Assembly (NCBI RefSeq): GCF_027853335.1
Contig: NZ_JAFEUS010000002.1
Coordinates: 950,514 to 1,014,513, forward strand
DNA length: 64,000 nt
Direction of reading: 5' to 3'
From: Leucobacter sp. UCMA 4100
GTDB taxonomy: Bacteria; Actinomycetota; Actinomycetes; Actinomycetales; Microbacteriaceae
This document shows, one piece after another, positions 8,163 to 16,373 of the stretch. Numbering within the stretch: the first letter of the stretch is position 1; every line of letters starts with the position of its first letter. The notes under the pieces are model-generated. The model was given only the letters and a program-made list of their open reading frames with translations. It did no database searches and was not told the DNA's origin. The position numbers and the translations under genes were made by a program.

Positions 8163-9050
8163 TTATGCCTTCTTGGCGTCGGCCTTACGCTTACGGAAGA
8201 GGCCGAGCAGCGACGACTGGTATTCAGACTGGTTACCAAGCGCTGCGGTGACACGGTCGAGGAAGACCGCGATGATCACGATGCTGACGCCCGATTCGAT
8301 ACCGGCTGGCAGCTGCTGCTGCATCACGGCCGCAACAACGTCCTTACCGAGACCAGGGGCGCCAACGAAGCCGCCAAGCACGGCCATCGAGAGCGAGAGC
8401 ATGATGACCTGGTTAATGCCGGCCATGATGGTTGGCAGGGCGAGTGGCAGCTGAATGCCGCGCAGAATCTGGCCCGGCTTCGCACCGAAGGCCTGACCCG
8501 CTTCGACGACCTCGCCGTCAACGCCGCGAATACCGAGCTCGGTGAAGCGCACGCCGGGAGCGATCGCAAAGATCACGGTCGCGAAGATCGCGGGCACGAA
8601 GCCAATGCTGAACAGCAGCACGGCGGGCACAAGGTACACGAACGCCGGCATCGTCTGCAAGAAGTCGAGCAACGGTTTCATGAACGCACTGAAGCGGTCA
8701 CTCTTCGCCGCAAGAATACCGAGCGGGATCGCCATCACGACAGCAATAAGCGTTGCGACGAGCACGAGGCCGAGCGTCTGCATCGCGCTCTGCCAGTAGC
8801 CCATCGAGACGATCAGCAGGAGTGAGATGATCGTGCCAACGGCGAGCTGCCACGAGCGAACGAGCCAGCCGAGCGCCGCAAACAGCACGATGACGACGAG
8901 AAAGTGAACCGAGAGCAGCCCGTCAACGATGCCGTTGACGAGAACGTCGATGAAGACCTTGAAAAAGTCGATGAGCCAGTCGAAGGTGTCGCGGAACCAG
9001 TCAAAAACAACCTGGCCCCATGTACCGATGGGAATCTTAGGAATATTCAC
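8163..9050 (-). CDS. proW: Glycine betaine/proline-type ABC transporter permease
   Basis: 295 residues starting at GTG 9050, with GAAGGGAGA upstream and a GTGA overlap with the ATPase gene. A long N-terminal segment with one hydrophobic stretch precedes a BPD-transport domain of about five helices, with the coupling loop GEVVEAGQAFGAKPGQILRG. This matches the ProW/OpuAB family. It forms the membrane channel of the osmoprotectant importer. Confidence 0.9.
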   Translation of the reverse strand: MNIPKIPIGTWGQVVFDWFRDTFDWLIDFFKVFIDVLVNGIVDGLLSVHFLVVIVLFAALGWLVRSWQLAVGTIISLLLIVSMGYWQSAMQTLGLVLVATLIAVVMAIPLGILAAKSDRFSAFMKPLLDFLQTMPAFVYLVPAVLLFSIGFVPAIFATVIFAIAPGVRFTELGIRGVDGEVVEAGQAFGAKPGQILRGIQLPLALPTIMAGINQVIMLSLSMAVLGGFVGAPGLGKDVVAAVMQQQLPAGIESGVSIVIIAVFLDRVTAALGNQSEYQSSLLGLFRKRKADAKKA

Positions 9051-10441
9051 GCCTGTTCTCCCTTCGTAGCGCTGTTTTCTTCTCGCGCATCAGTATCGGT
9101 ATCAGTGTCGGTGAGCTCGCCGAGCTCGAGCGCTTCAGTCATCGTGGTTTCTGGCACGTCGGGCCGTGGCTCGATGATGGGAATCGCACTCGTGGTGGTT
9201 GGCAGGTCAGCCAGCGCCGCGAGTAGCGTGACCCTCGGCACGACGCCGAGCAGGCGGTGCTGCTCGTCAACGACGGCAACGGGCAGCGGGCTTTCGACCG
9301 CCATCTCGTACAGCTCTGAAATGTGCTGGTCAGGGGTCACCGTCGAGGGTGTGGGTCGAAGAAGCTCACGAATGTCGGTGTTGCCCTCGCGAACCTGGCG
9401 CAGCACGTCTTTATCGCGCACAACGCCAATGAGCTTGCGGCCGTTGCCGGTCACGAAGCAGGCCGAGGTCTGCATGTCGCGCATCATCTTGAGCGCCGCC
9501 CGGGGGCCTGCGCTCGCTGGAATCGCAGCGAGGGCCGGCTCCATAACGTCGCCAGCGGTGAGCACGCGGCCACGGTCGACGTCTTGCACGAACTGCGCAA
9601 CGTAGTCGTTGGCCGGGTCGGTGAGAATGTCGTTGGGGCTACCCACCTGCACGATGCGGCCGTCACGCATGACGGCGATGCGGTCGCCGAGAAACATGGC
9701 TTCGTTCAGGTCGTGCGTAATGAACACGATGGTCTTGCCAAGCTCCTGCTGCAGCTCAACGAGCTGTTCTTGCATTTCGCGGCGGATCAGCGGGTCAAGG
9801 GCCGAAAAGGCCTCGTCCATGAGCAGAATCTCGGTGTCTGCCGTGAGCGCGCGAGCAATACCCACGCGCTGCTGCATGCCACCAGAGAGTTCGTCGGGCA
9901 AGTGGTTCTCCCACCCTGCAAGCCCGACGCGCTCAAGCCAGTTCTGAGCCTTAGCCCTGCGGGTCGACGCGTCGATGCCCTGCAGCTCTAGCCCGTAGGC
10001 GACGTTGTCGAGCACGGTGCGGTGCGGCAGGAGCGCGAAGTGCTGAAACACCATCGACATGCTCTTGCGGCGCAGTTCGCGAAGCTCAGCGTCTGAACGG
10101 CCAACGACCTCTTCGCCGAAAATCTTGATCGAACCGTCGGTCGTGTCGTTCAGACCGTTGAGCATGCGAATGAGCGTTGACTTGCCCGAGCCACTGAGGC
10201 CCATGACAACAAAAATTTCGCCCGGCTTTACTTCAAAGCTCGCGTCGATCACCGCGGCGGTGCCGAGCGGCTGTACTCCCTCGCGGGTGTCGCCCGCCTT
10301 GAGACGTTTTACCGCTTCTCTAGGATTGCGGCCAAACACTTTGTAGACGTTTGAGACCTGCAATGCCAATGCGGAATCATGGTGCTGCCCGGCCTGTGGC
10401 CCAGCATCACCGTGACTCCCACGGGTTGTGGGGTTGGTCAC
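9047..10441 (-). CDS. proV: Glycine betaine/proline-type ABC transporter ATPase with CBS domains
   Basis: 464 residues from GTG 10441, chosen because GGAGGAG is 6-7 bases upstream. Walker A is GLSGSGKST, signature LSGGMQQRVGIARAL, Walker B ILLMDEAFSALDPL; the stretch FGRNPREAVKRLKAGDTREG before Walker A is typical of ProV/OpuAA. Residues about 290-410 form two CBS modules (VMEPALAAIPAS..., LLRPTPSTVTPDQ...), which in OpuA sense ionic strength and gate transport. The C-terminus is an acidic Asp/Thr-rich tail. First gene of the operon. Confidence 0.92.
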   Translation of the reverse strand: MTNPTTRGSHGDAGPQAGQHHDSALALQVSNVYKVFGRNPREAVKRLKAGDTREGVQPLGTAAVIDASFEVKPGEIFVVMGLSGSGKSTLIRMLNGLNDTTDGSIKIFGEEVVGRSDAELRELRRKSMSMVFQHFALLPHRTVLDNVAYGLELQGIDASTRRAKAQNWLERVGLAGWENHLPDELSGGMQQRVGIARALTADTEILLMDEAFSALDPLIRREMQEQLVELQQELGKTIVFITHDLNEAMFLGDRIAVMRDGRIVQVGSPNDILTDPANDYVAQFVQDVDRGRVLTAGDVMEPALAAIPASAGPRAALKMMRDMQTSACFVTGNGRKLIGVVRDKDVLRQVREGNTDIRELLRPTPSTVTPDQHISELYEMAVESPLPVAVVDEQHRLLGVVPRVTLLAALADLPTTTSAIPIIEPRPDVPETTMTEALELGELTDTDTDTDAREENSATKGEQA

Positions 10442-10672
10442 GATTGTTCTCCTCCGAGAGTAACGTTCGTTTCTTCGCAAAACGAGGTGAGGGCAATCTG
10501 ATAGGGCGGTAGGTCAGGGAATAACAACATCCTGGTCACTCACCCTCAATCACGGCCACCTTACGGCAGGCGGCCCACTCTACTCACGCGCTTCGTTTCA
10601 CGGCCCGGCACTCTGCCGGATTTCTGCTCCTTGCATCGCCTCACAGAGCGGCAAAGAACATACTTCGACCAT

Positions 10673-10699
10673 AACAAGGGGTTTACGAAACACCTTGTT
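10673..10699. repeat. Hairpin AACAAGG/CCTTGTT
   Basis: AACAAGG and CCTTGTT flank an inner GTTT/AAAC pairing, giving a near-complete stem with one mismatch and a 3-base loop. Plus-strand bases after it are T-rich. It could be a terminator or part of the proV control region. Confidence 0.45.
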
Positions 10700-10734
10700 T
10701 CTTTCGCAGAACCTTGCCTCAGGCAACCATCGAT

Positions 10735-10785
10735 TCGGTTAGCTGATCAGGGATTTCTCGTGTTTCCATATTGTTACCTAACCGA
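10735..10785. repeat. Spaced inverted repeat TCGGTTAG/CTAACCGA
   Basis: Perfect 8-base arms at 10735-10742 and 10778-10785, 35 bases apart, in the AT-rich part of the gap. It may be an operator pair; no factor is recognised. Confidence 0.35.
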
Positions 10786-10819
10786 TTTGACAAGAATTGG
10801 AAAACACTTCGCTAGAAAG

Positions 10820-11680
10820 CTACTTTTGCGTATCTTTGCTCTTTTGATCACTCGGCAGACCACCCGCAACAAAACGCCGAAACAGCACCTGTTTCACCGA
10901 CGCCGGCAGCATCCGGTACACGCTCTTCATCACCACGTTGCGCAGGTACTCGCCGCGGCCAATAAAGCCCATGCCGAGCATGGCCTTCTGGAGGCGGATC
11001 TCGGTTTGCGCCTCACGCCAGCCGCCCCGGCGAGCAAACGCGCCCGATCCGACGCGATATTTCACGAGTGGCTCGGCAATGTTCTCGACCCGCGCACCGC
11101 TGGCAATCATGCGAATGCCGAGCCAATAATCTTCCATCTTGCCGAAGGGCTCGTACCCACCGACCTCCCTGACCCGCGAAACGCGGTACATCATCGTGGG
11201 GTGGTTGAAGGGGTTGTGCGTGCGAGCGTGGCTGCGAATGTTCGCTTCACCGACGGGCGGAATGCGCGTCACGCCGCACGCTTCGGGGTCGTCGTCGAAC
11301 TCGACCATGCCCGCGCCCACGAGGTCGTAGCCGGCCTCTAAGAGCGGCCACTGCTTCGCGAAACGGTCGGGCACCGAGACATCGTCGGCATCCATGCGAG
11401 CGACAACGTCGTACCGCGCGCGTTCGAGCCCTGCGTTCAGCCCCTCGGTGAGCCCGCGGTTCTCGGCGAAGCGCACCCGGGTGAGGGGCACCGCACCGCC
11501 AGCCTCGAACTCGTCGATGACCGCCTCAAGTGCCGCAGAGATCGGCCCATCAATCACGACGAGCACCTCAGCTGGCATGAGGCTTTGCCCCACCGTCGAG
11601 CTCTCGAGCGCGAGCCGAAGCGCGTCGGGAGTATCGCCCGCGTACACGGGAAGCAGCAGGGTGAAGTCGGCGCTCGCCAC
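10820..11680 (-). CDS. Family 2 glycosyltransferase
   Basis: 286 residues. The GT-A fold shows as FTLLLPVYAGDTPDALRLAL, VLVVIDGP and VARMDADDVSVPDR (the DxD-type metal/nucleotide site). The GTG start at 11680 overlaps the previous gene's TAG by one base, so it is the last gene of the galE / LCP / glycosyltransferase operon. The likely role is adding a sugar to a wall polysaccharide or glycolipid on the cytoplasmic side. It ends in a lysine-rich tail. Confidence 0.85.
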   Translation of the reverse strand: MASADFTLLLPVYAGDTPDALRLALESSTVGQSLMPAEVLVVIDGPISAALEAVIDEFEAGGAVPLTRVRFAENRGLTEGLNAGLERARYDVVARMDADDVSVPDRFAKQWPLLEAGYDLVGAGMVEFDDDPEACGVTRIPPVGEANIRSHARTHNPFNHPTMMYRVSRVREVGGYEPFGKMEDYWLGIRMIASGARVENIAEPLVKYRVGSGAFARRGGWREAQTEIRLQKAMLGMGFIGRGEYLRNVVMKSVYRMLPASVKQVLFRRFVAGGLPSDQKSKDTQK

Positions 11681-12666
11681 TACGACCGCCCTGGCCCCTC
11701 GGTGAGCGAGAACACCGTGTCACTCACGTCAAGGGGCAGGCCAGCACCGGCGAGCACGTCGGCCGTTGGGCGTGGCCTCGTGAAGAGGCCGTGGCGCAGC
11801 CCTCGACCCAGGCAGTTCCACAGCACACCCCGATTCGATGACGCCTTGAACGTGCGGGCCCAGCGCCTGGCAGAGGCCGCCGTGTAGGCCAGCTTCTCCC
11901 ACGGCTTGAGCGCCTTCGACGTGCGAAAGAGCCAGAGCTTGTTGCGCACCTCGAAGTAGAAACGTTCGCCGGGATCTTGGTCAGACGAACCACGAATCTT
12001 CGTCTTGTGCATGACAACCGAGCCGGGCACCTGAATGCCTCGCGCGCGGCGCAGGAGGCGGGCCGAGTATTCGAAGTCGTCGTTCCACAAGAAGTAGTCG
12101 GCGATGGGCAGGCCCAGCTTGCGCACGAGTTCGGCGCGCACGAAGGCCGAGACAAACGAAATCGAGCGGATCTCGAGCACCCCTGCCGCAGCCGCTCGAT
12201 CGCGCTCTGCCTGTGAGGCGCCGATCTTGGGCTTCGGAGTGTTCATGGGGTGGTCTTCGCCATCGGTCCACACGACGCGTGAGCCCATGACCGCGAGATC
12301 GTCGCGCCCCCTGCCCGCCTCGATGAACCGTTCGTGTGCGGCGAGCGCCTCGGCGAGGGCCGTGGGCTCAGGCACCGTGTCGTCATCCATCACCCACACC
12401 CAGTCGATCGTGGGGTCTTGTACGGCCGCGGCAATGCCCGTGGCAAAACCGCCGGCACCTCCGGTGTTTTCGGTGAGTGCGATGAGCCTCGCGTGCCCGC
12501 CGAAGCGCGCAACCATCTCGGCGGCAACCTGAGCGCTCTCGTCGGTCGAAGCATTATCGACCACGATGAGCTCATCGACCGGCCGGGTCTGCTGACCGAC
12601 CGCCGTGAGCGCCTCTCTCAAAAGCTCTGCACGGTTAAACGCAACCATAACCGCTGCAACCCGCAC
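11680..12666 (-). CDS. Family 2 glycosyltransferase, GlfT1/rhamnosyltransferase-like
   Basis: 328 residues from GTG 12666, overlapping the LCP gene stop by one base. Motifs are VAAVMVAFNRAELLREAL, IVVDNASTDES, ENTGGAGGF and WVWVMDDDTVPEP. The NTGGAGGF plus WxWxMDDD combination resembles the GlfT1-like galactofuranosyl and rhamnosyl transferases of actinobacterial arabinogalactan or related glycans. Galactose donor supply could come from GalE in the same operon. The precise sugar is inference. Confidence 0.85.
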   Translation of the reverse strand: MRVAAVMVAFNRAELLREALTAVGQQTRPVDELIVVDNASTDESAQVAAEMVARFGGHARLIALTENTGGAGGFATGIAAAVQDPTIDWVWVMDDDTVPEPTALAEALAAHERFIEAGRGRDDLAVMGSRVVWTDGEDHPMNTPKPKIGASQAERDRAAAAGVLEIRSISFVSAFVRAELVRKLGLPIADYFLWNDDFEYSARLLRRARGIQVPGSVVMHKTKIRGSSDQDPGERFYFEVRNKLWLFRTSKALKPWEKLAYTAASARRWARTFKASSNRGVLWNCLGRGLRHGLFTRPRPTADVLAGAGLPLDVSDTVFSLTEGPGRS

Positions 12667-14042
12667 TACTCCTCCTCTTCAGCCGGTGAGGCCTGCCGCA
12701 CAGCGTCGGCGACAAGCTCGTGAATGTAATCGTAGTCGGGAGCCTCCGGCTGAACCTCTGGCGGGGTGAGCTCGACCGTGACAGGAGTGTGGTCTTTCGC
12801 ACGCGTCGCGAGGTCGAGGAAGGGGCCGAGCATTGACTCTGGCATGTTCGTCCAAACAATCGAACTGCCCGTCTCGACGATGTCCTTGAATTGCTTCAGC
12901 ACGTTGACCGGGTTCATCTGCGCGAGAATGGCCTCTTGCAGTTCACGCTGGCGACGCATGCGGTCGTAGTCATCGGTCGTGTAGCGCGAGCGGGCGTACC
13001 ACTGGGCGTTGAAGCCGTTCATGTGCTGCTGACCAGCCTCGATCCACCCCTCAATGCCGTTGCCGTGTGCGTCGCCGCCAATCGGCAGACGCTGCTGCAC
13101 GTTGATGTCGACACCGCCGAGCGCGTCAATGAGGTCAGAGAAGCCGTCCATGTCGATGAGCACGTAGAACTGAACGTCGAGCCCCGTCGCCCCCGACGCC
13201 GCGTCGACAAGGGCGAGAATACCGGGCTCTTCGCCGGCCTTCGCGACCCCCGCGTAACGGTCGGGATCGAAAATCGAGATCTCGGTGTAGAGCCCGTTCA
13301 TGTAGCAGCGGCCGATGTAGCAGCCCCAGTCGTTGCCGAACCCGGTCGGGTGAAGCTCGTGCATGGGAGAGTCTTCGGGAAACGGCATACCGGTGAGTTC
13401 ACGCGGCAAGCCGATAATCGTCGACTGCCCCGTCTTCGCGTCAATCGACACGACCGAGATGCTGTCGGGGCGCAGGCCGTCGCGACCATCACCCGCGTCA
13501 GCGCCAAGCAAAAGAATGTTGTAGCGACCGTCGACCGGCGCCACACTCGCACCGCGAGCAAAGATCGAACTGAGCGCGTCACGGCCAACGCCGATCGTGC
13601 CCGACACCCACAGGGCCCCGGCAACCGGCAGCACCGTGAGGCACACGCTCAAAATCGAGACGGGCACCCGCCAGTTCTTGCCGACCTTCACGAGGTTCGT
13701 CAGGCGCAGGGTGTCAAAACCGATAATCACCCAGAGAATCGCGTAGGCCACAATGACCCACTGCAACACGAAGAGCACGATCGTGTGGGTAAAAAAAGAG
13801 AGCGTCGGCACTCGAAAAAAGATGAGGCCGAGCACCGACAGCAGCCCTCCCAGCAGCAACGCGATCGTGGCCCCGAGGCCCACCCTGCCGAGCTTTCGGT
13901 TGCCCGCGAGCACCTGCGCACTGCCGGGCAACACAAAGCCGAGTACCACGAGCCAAAACGACCGCTTCGTCATGAACGGCGGCGAGGTTCGCTCTGGGTA
14001 CCTGATCGGGTGTTCGAGCTGCTGTGAGAGGCTCACGCTCAT
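12666..14042 (-). CDS. LytR-CpsA-Psr family glycopolymer ligase with four-helix N-terminus
   Basis: 458 residues from ATG 14042, overlapping the galE stop (ATGA). The N-terminal 150 residues contain about four hydrophobic helices, more than the single anchor usual for the family. The LCP domain follows: NILLLGADAG, RPDSISVVSIDAKTGQSTII, LPRELTGMP, GGVDINV and a late ARSRYTTDDYDRMRRQRELQ, including the arginines that hold the polyprenyl pyrophosphate. LCP enzymes attach lipid-linked glycopolymers to peptidoglycan. The surrounding glycosyltransferases fit this role. Confidence 0.9.
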   Translation of the reverse strand: MSVSLSQQLEHPIRYPERTSPPFMTKRSFWLVVLGFVLPGSAQVLAGNRKLGRVGLGATIALLLGGLLSVLGLIFFRVPTLSFFTHTIVLFVLQWVIVAYAILWVIIGFDTLRLTNLVKVGKNWRVPVSILSVCLTVLPVAGALWVSGTIGVGRDALSSIFARGASVAPVDGRYNILLLGADAGDGRDGLRPDSISVVSIDAKTGQSTIIGLPRELTGMPFPEDSPMHELHPTGFGNDWGCYIGRCYMNGLYTEISIFDPDRYAGVAKAGEEPGILALVDAASGATGLDVQFYVLIDMDGFSDLIDALGGVDINVQQRLPIGGDAHGNGIEGWIEAGQQHMNGFNAQWYARSRYTTDDYDRMRRQRELQEAILAQMNPVNVLKQFKDIVETGSSIVWTNMPESMLGPFLDLATRAKDHTPVTVELTPPEVQPEAPDYDYIHELVADAVRQASPAEEEE

Positions 14043-15052
14043 GCGCCGTAGCCGTCGGGGTTTGCGCTCTGCCACGCCCAAGCGTCGGCACACGCTTCGT
14101 CGAGCGTGCGTTTCACGGCCCAGCCAAGTTCACGGTTTGCTTTCGCGGGGTCTGCGACCATCTCGGCGACATCGCCGGCTCGTGCAGCGGTGATCTCATA
14201 GGGCAGCTCGCGACCCACGGCCTTCTCAAAGGCGCGAAGTACCTCGAGCACGCTCGAGCCCTTGCCCGATCCGAGGTTATAGGTGCTGACCCCGCTCGGG
14301 GCCTGTTCGAGGGCTGCAACGTGCCCCTCGGCGAGATCCATCACGTGAATGTAGTCGCGCACGCCGGTGCCATCGCTCGTCTCGTACGCGTCACCAAACA
14401 CCATGAGCTTCTCACGCTTGCCCACTGCTACCTGCGCGATGAACGGCATGAGGTTGTTGGGAATGCCAGCGGGATCTTCGCCGATGCGGCCCGACGGGTG
14501 TGCACCAACCGGGTTGAAGTAGCGCAGAATCACGGCGTTGAGCTCGGGCCAGGCGACCTGCACGTCGCGAATGATCTGCTCGATCATCGCCTTCGTCCAC
14601 CCGTACGGGTTGGTCACGCCAACACCCGTCTGGTGCAGCTCATCCTGCGGCAAATACTGCGGATCGCCGTAGACCGTCGCCGACGAGCTGAACACGAGCT
14701 TCGTGACGCCCTTCGCACGCATGATGTCGAGCAGGTTGAGGGTCGAGTCAATGTTGGTGCGGTAATACCGGGCGGGCTGTTCGGTCGATTCGCCGACGGC
14801 CTTCAGCCCGGCGAAGTGCACCACCGCGTCAAATTCGAGCGGCTCAAGCGCCCGCTTCGCCTGCTCTGGGTCAGCGAGATCGGCCTCGATGAGCTCGATC
14901 GAGGCGTTGGTCAGCTGTTCGACCCTTCGCACCGATTCGGGGCTGCTGTTTGAGAAGTTGTCGACGACAAGAACCTCGTGCCCGCGCTCAGTGAGCACGA
15001 GTGCGGTGTGAGACCCAATATAACCGGCACCGCCGGTGAGTAATACGCGCAT
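14039..15052 (-). CDS. galE: UDP-glucose 4-epimerase
   Basis: 337 residues. The N-terminus is MRVLLTGGAGYIGSHTALVL, followed by FSSSATVYG and the catalytic YxxxK motif YGWTKAM, as expected for GalE. It interconverts UDP-glucose and UDP-galactose in the cytoplasm. It is the first gene of the operon with the LCP ligase and two glycosyltransferases, suggesting it supplies galactose for wall glycan rather than galactose catabolism. A TACCCT hexamer 7 bases before the ATG suggests a leaderless mRNA. Confidence 0.93.
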   Translation of the reverse strand: MRVLLTGGAGYIGSHTALVLTERGHEVLVVDNFSNSSPESVRRVEQLTNASIELIEADLADPEQAKRALEPLEFDAVVHFAGLKAVGESTEQPARYYRTNIDSTLNLLDIMRAKGVTKLVFSSSATVYGDPQYLPQDELHQTGVGVTNPYGWTKAMIEQIIRDVQVAWPELNAVILRYFNPVGAHPSGRIGEDPAGIPNNLMPFIAQVAVGKREKLMVFGDAYETSDGTGVRDYIHVMDLAEGHVAALEQAPSGVSTYNLGSGKGSSVLEVLRAFEKAVGRELPYEITAARAGDVAEMVADPAKANRELGWAVKRTLDEACADAWAWQSANPDGYGA

Positions 15053-15059
15053 ACTCCAA

Positions 15060-15065
15060 AGGGTA
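15060..15065 (-). promoter_or_regulatory. -10 element TACCCT of galE, leaderless layout
   Basis: On the minus strand TACCCT ends 7 bases before the galE ATG. A GGAG is present but only about one base from the start codon, too close for normal ribosome pairing. Confidence 0.4.
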
Positions 15066-15232
15066 GACGATAAACCTTTGCGTTCTGCCGAACCTGCACC
15101 GGATTGTCATGAAACCCCCGGCAAATTACGAAACGGTTGCGTAATGTACCGCCTCGGGGTTCTTTCGGCTTGGTAGCCCATAGAATAGGTCGAAGTATAC
15201 GGGTAAATTGAGCCTGCTTGAGAGGATGGTTG

Positions 15233-16330
15233 ATGTCTACGCTCAACGTCATCGGTGAGTTCCTCGAAGGTTGGGAACAGAGCGGTCAGCGGGCTTCAGC
15301 ACGCGAACTGACCATCGCTCTTGCCGATACCGCGCCGAGGGGGTGTGCCTCGGCTCTGCTCATCGCTTCAAACAGCGAGGCACCAGAGCTCGATCACCCC
15401 AAAGCCCGCGTAGAGGTCATGTCGTTGCACAGCTCGATGATTCCGCTCGTGTGGCGCGGCGGCCCGGCCGCCCGGCCGCTCGACGGCGAGTTCGTGCACT
15501 CGTTGACCCCCCTCATTCCGCTTCGCCACCGCGAAGAGGCCGATGGCTCGCAAACCACCGTCACCGTGCCGCACACGCTGGCGTGGGACGCCCCCGATGT
15601 TATGCCCAAGGGCCAGGCCAAGCAGCTGCGCCAGCACGTGAAGCGAGCGATCAAGCACGCCGACGTGATTCTCACCCCCACCCACGCCGTCGCCGAGCGC
15701 CTGCGTGAAATCTACGGGGCCTACATCTCGGTTCAGGTGCTGCCGCTCGCGGCTCCCCGCGAATACCTCGCGCCCAAGAACATGGCCGAGCGTCTGAGTG
15801 CACTCGGCCTGCCCGAACGCTACTTCGTCTCGACCGCCTACCCTGGCGAGACCGGCAGACTCGAGTGGATCCTGCGCGCGCTCGAGGCGAACCCCGATTT
15901 GCCGCCGCTCGTGCTCGTTGGCCCGGGTGCCGAGGCCGACCTCAGCTCCTGGCCCGTGCTCGCCGACCGCGTGCACCAGGTCATGCTCACCGAAGAGTCG
16001 GGGGCAGAGCCCGGCGACATCGGCGCCATCATCGCGGGCGCGAGGGCGCTCGTGCTGCCCCAGGCCATCGCCGATTGCTTGCTGCCCATTCACGGTGCCC
16101 TCAGCTCGGGGGTGCCCGTCGTGCACGGCGGGGCTGCCTGCATGGCAGAGACCGCCCTCGACGGCGCGACCGCCGGCGAGACTGAAGAGAGCTTCGCCGA
16201 GGCGCTCACCACGGTCGCCCGCGACGATGACGAGCGTGCCAGGCTGAGCGTGCTCGCTCACGACCGCTCACGCATGTTCTCGTGGCGCACGACCGCCTGG
16301 CAGCTGTGGGAAGTGCACGCGAACATCTAA
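15233..16330 (+). CDS. GT-B type glycosyltransferase (family 4-like)
   Basis: 365 residues from ATG 15233, preceded by AGAGGA. The protein shows the two-domain GT-B pattern: VTVPHTLAWDAPDVM, ADVILTPTHAVAERLREIYG, then LPERYFVSTAYPGETGRLEWILRAL, PPLVLVGPGAEADL and a donor-site segment ending LSSGVPVVHGG. This layout is common in mannosyl- or similar transferases of wall and lipid glycans. It is divergent from galE, sharing a 180-base promoter region, so it probably belongs to the same pathway. Confidence 0.82.
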   Translation: MSTLNVIGEFLEGWEQSGQRASARELTIALADTAPRGCASALLIASNSEAPELDHPKARVEVMSLHSSMIPLVWRGGPAARPLDGEFVHSLTPLIPLRHREEADGSQTTVTVPHTLAWDAPDVMPKGQAKQLRQHVKRAIKHADVILTPTHAVAERLREIYGAYISVQVLPLAAPREYLAPKNMAERLSALGLPERYFVSTAYPGETGRLEWILRALEANPDLPPLVLVGPGAEADLSSWPVLADRVHQVMLTEESGAEPGDIGAIIAGARALVLPQAIADCLLPIHGALSSGVPVVHGGAACMAETALDGATAGETEESFAEALTTVARDDDERARLSVLAHDRSRMFSWRTTAWQLWEVHANI

Positions 16331-16373
16331 CGCACTGATGGGCGTGAGCCTGTGCCCCTCGGCGTTACCCGCG

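Larger units (their letters stand above)
10442..10819. other. 378-base gap upstream of the betaine operon, partly AT-rich
   Basis: No gene is supported. The right half (about 10640-10815) is noticeably AT-rich compared with the surroundings and contains two inverted repeats (10673-10699 and 10735-10785). It is upstream of proV and downstream of a glycosyltransferase gene on the same strand, so it may hold the osmotically controlled promoter as well as the end of the glycan operon. Confidence 0.5.
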
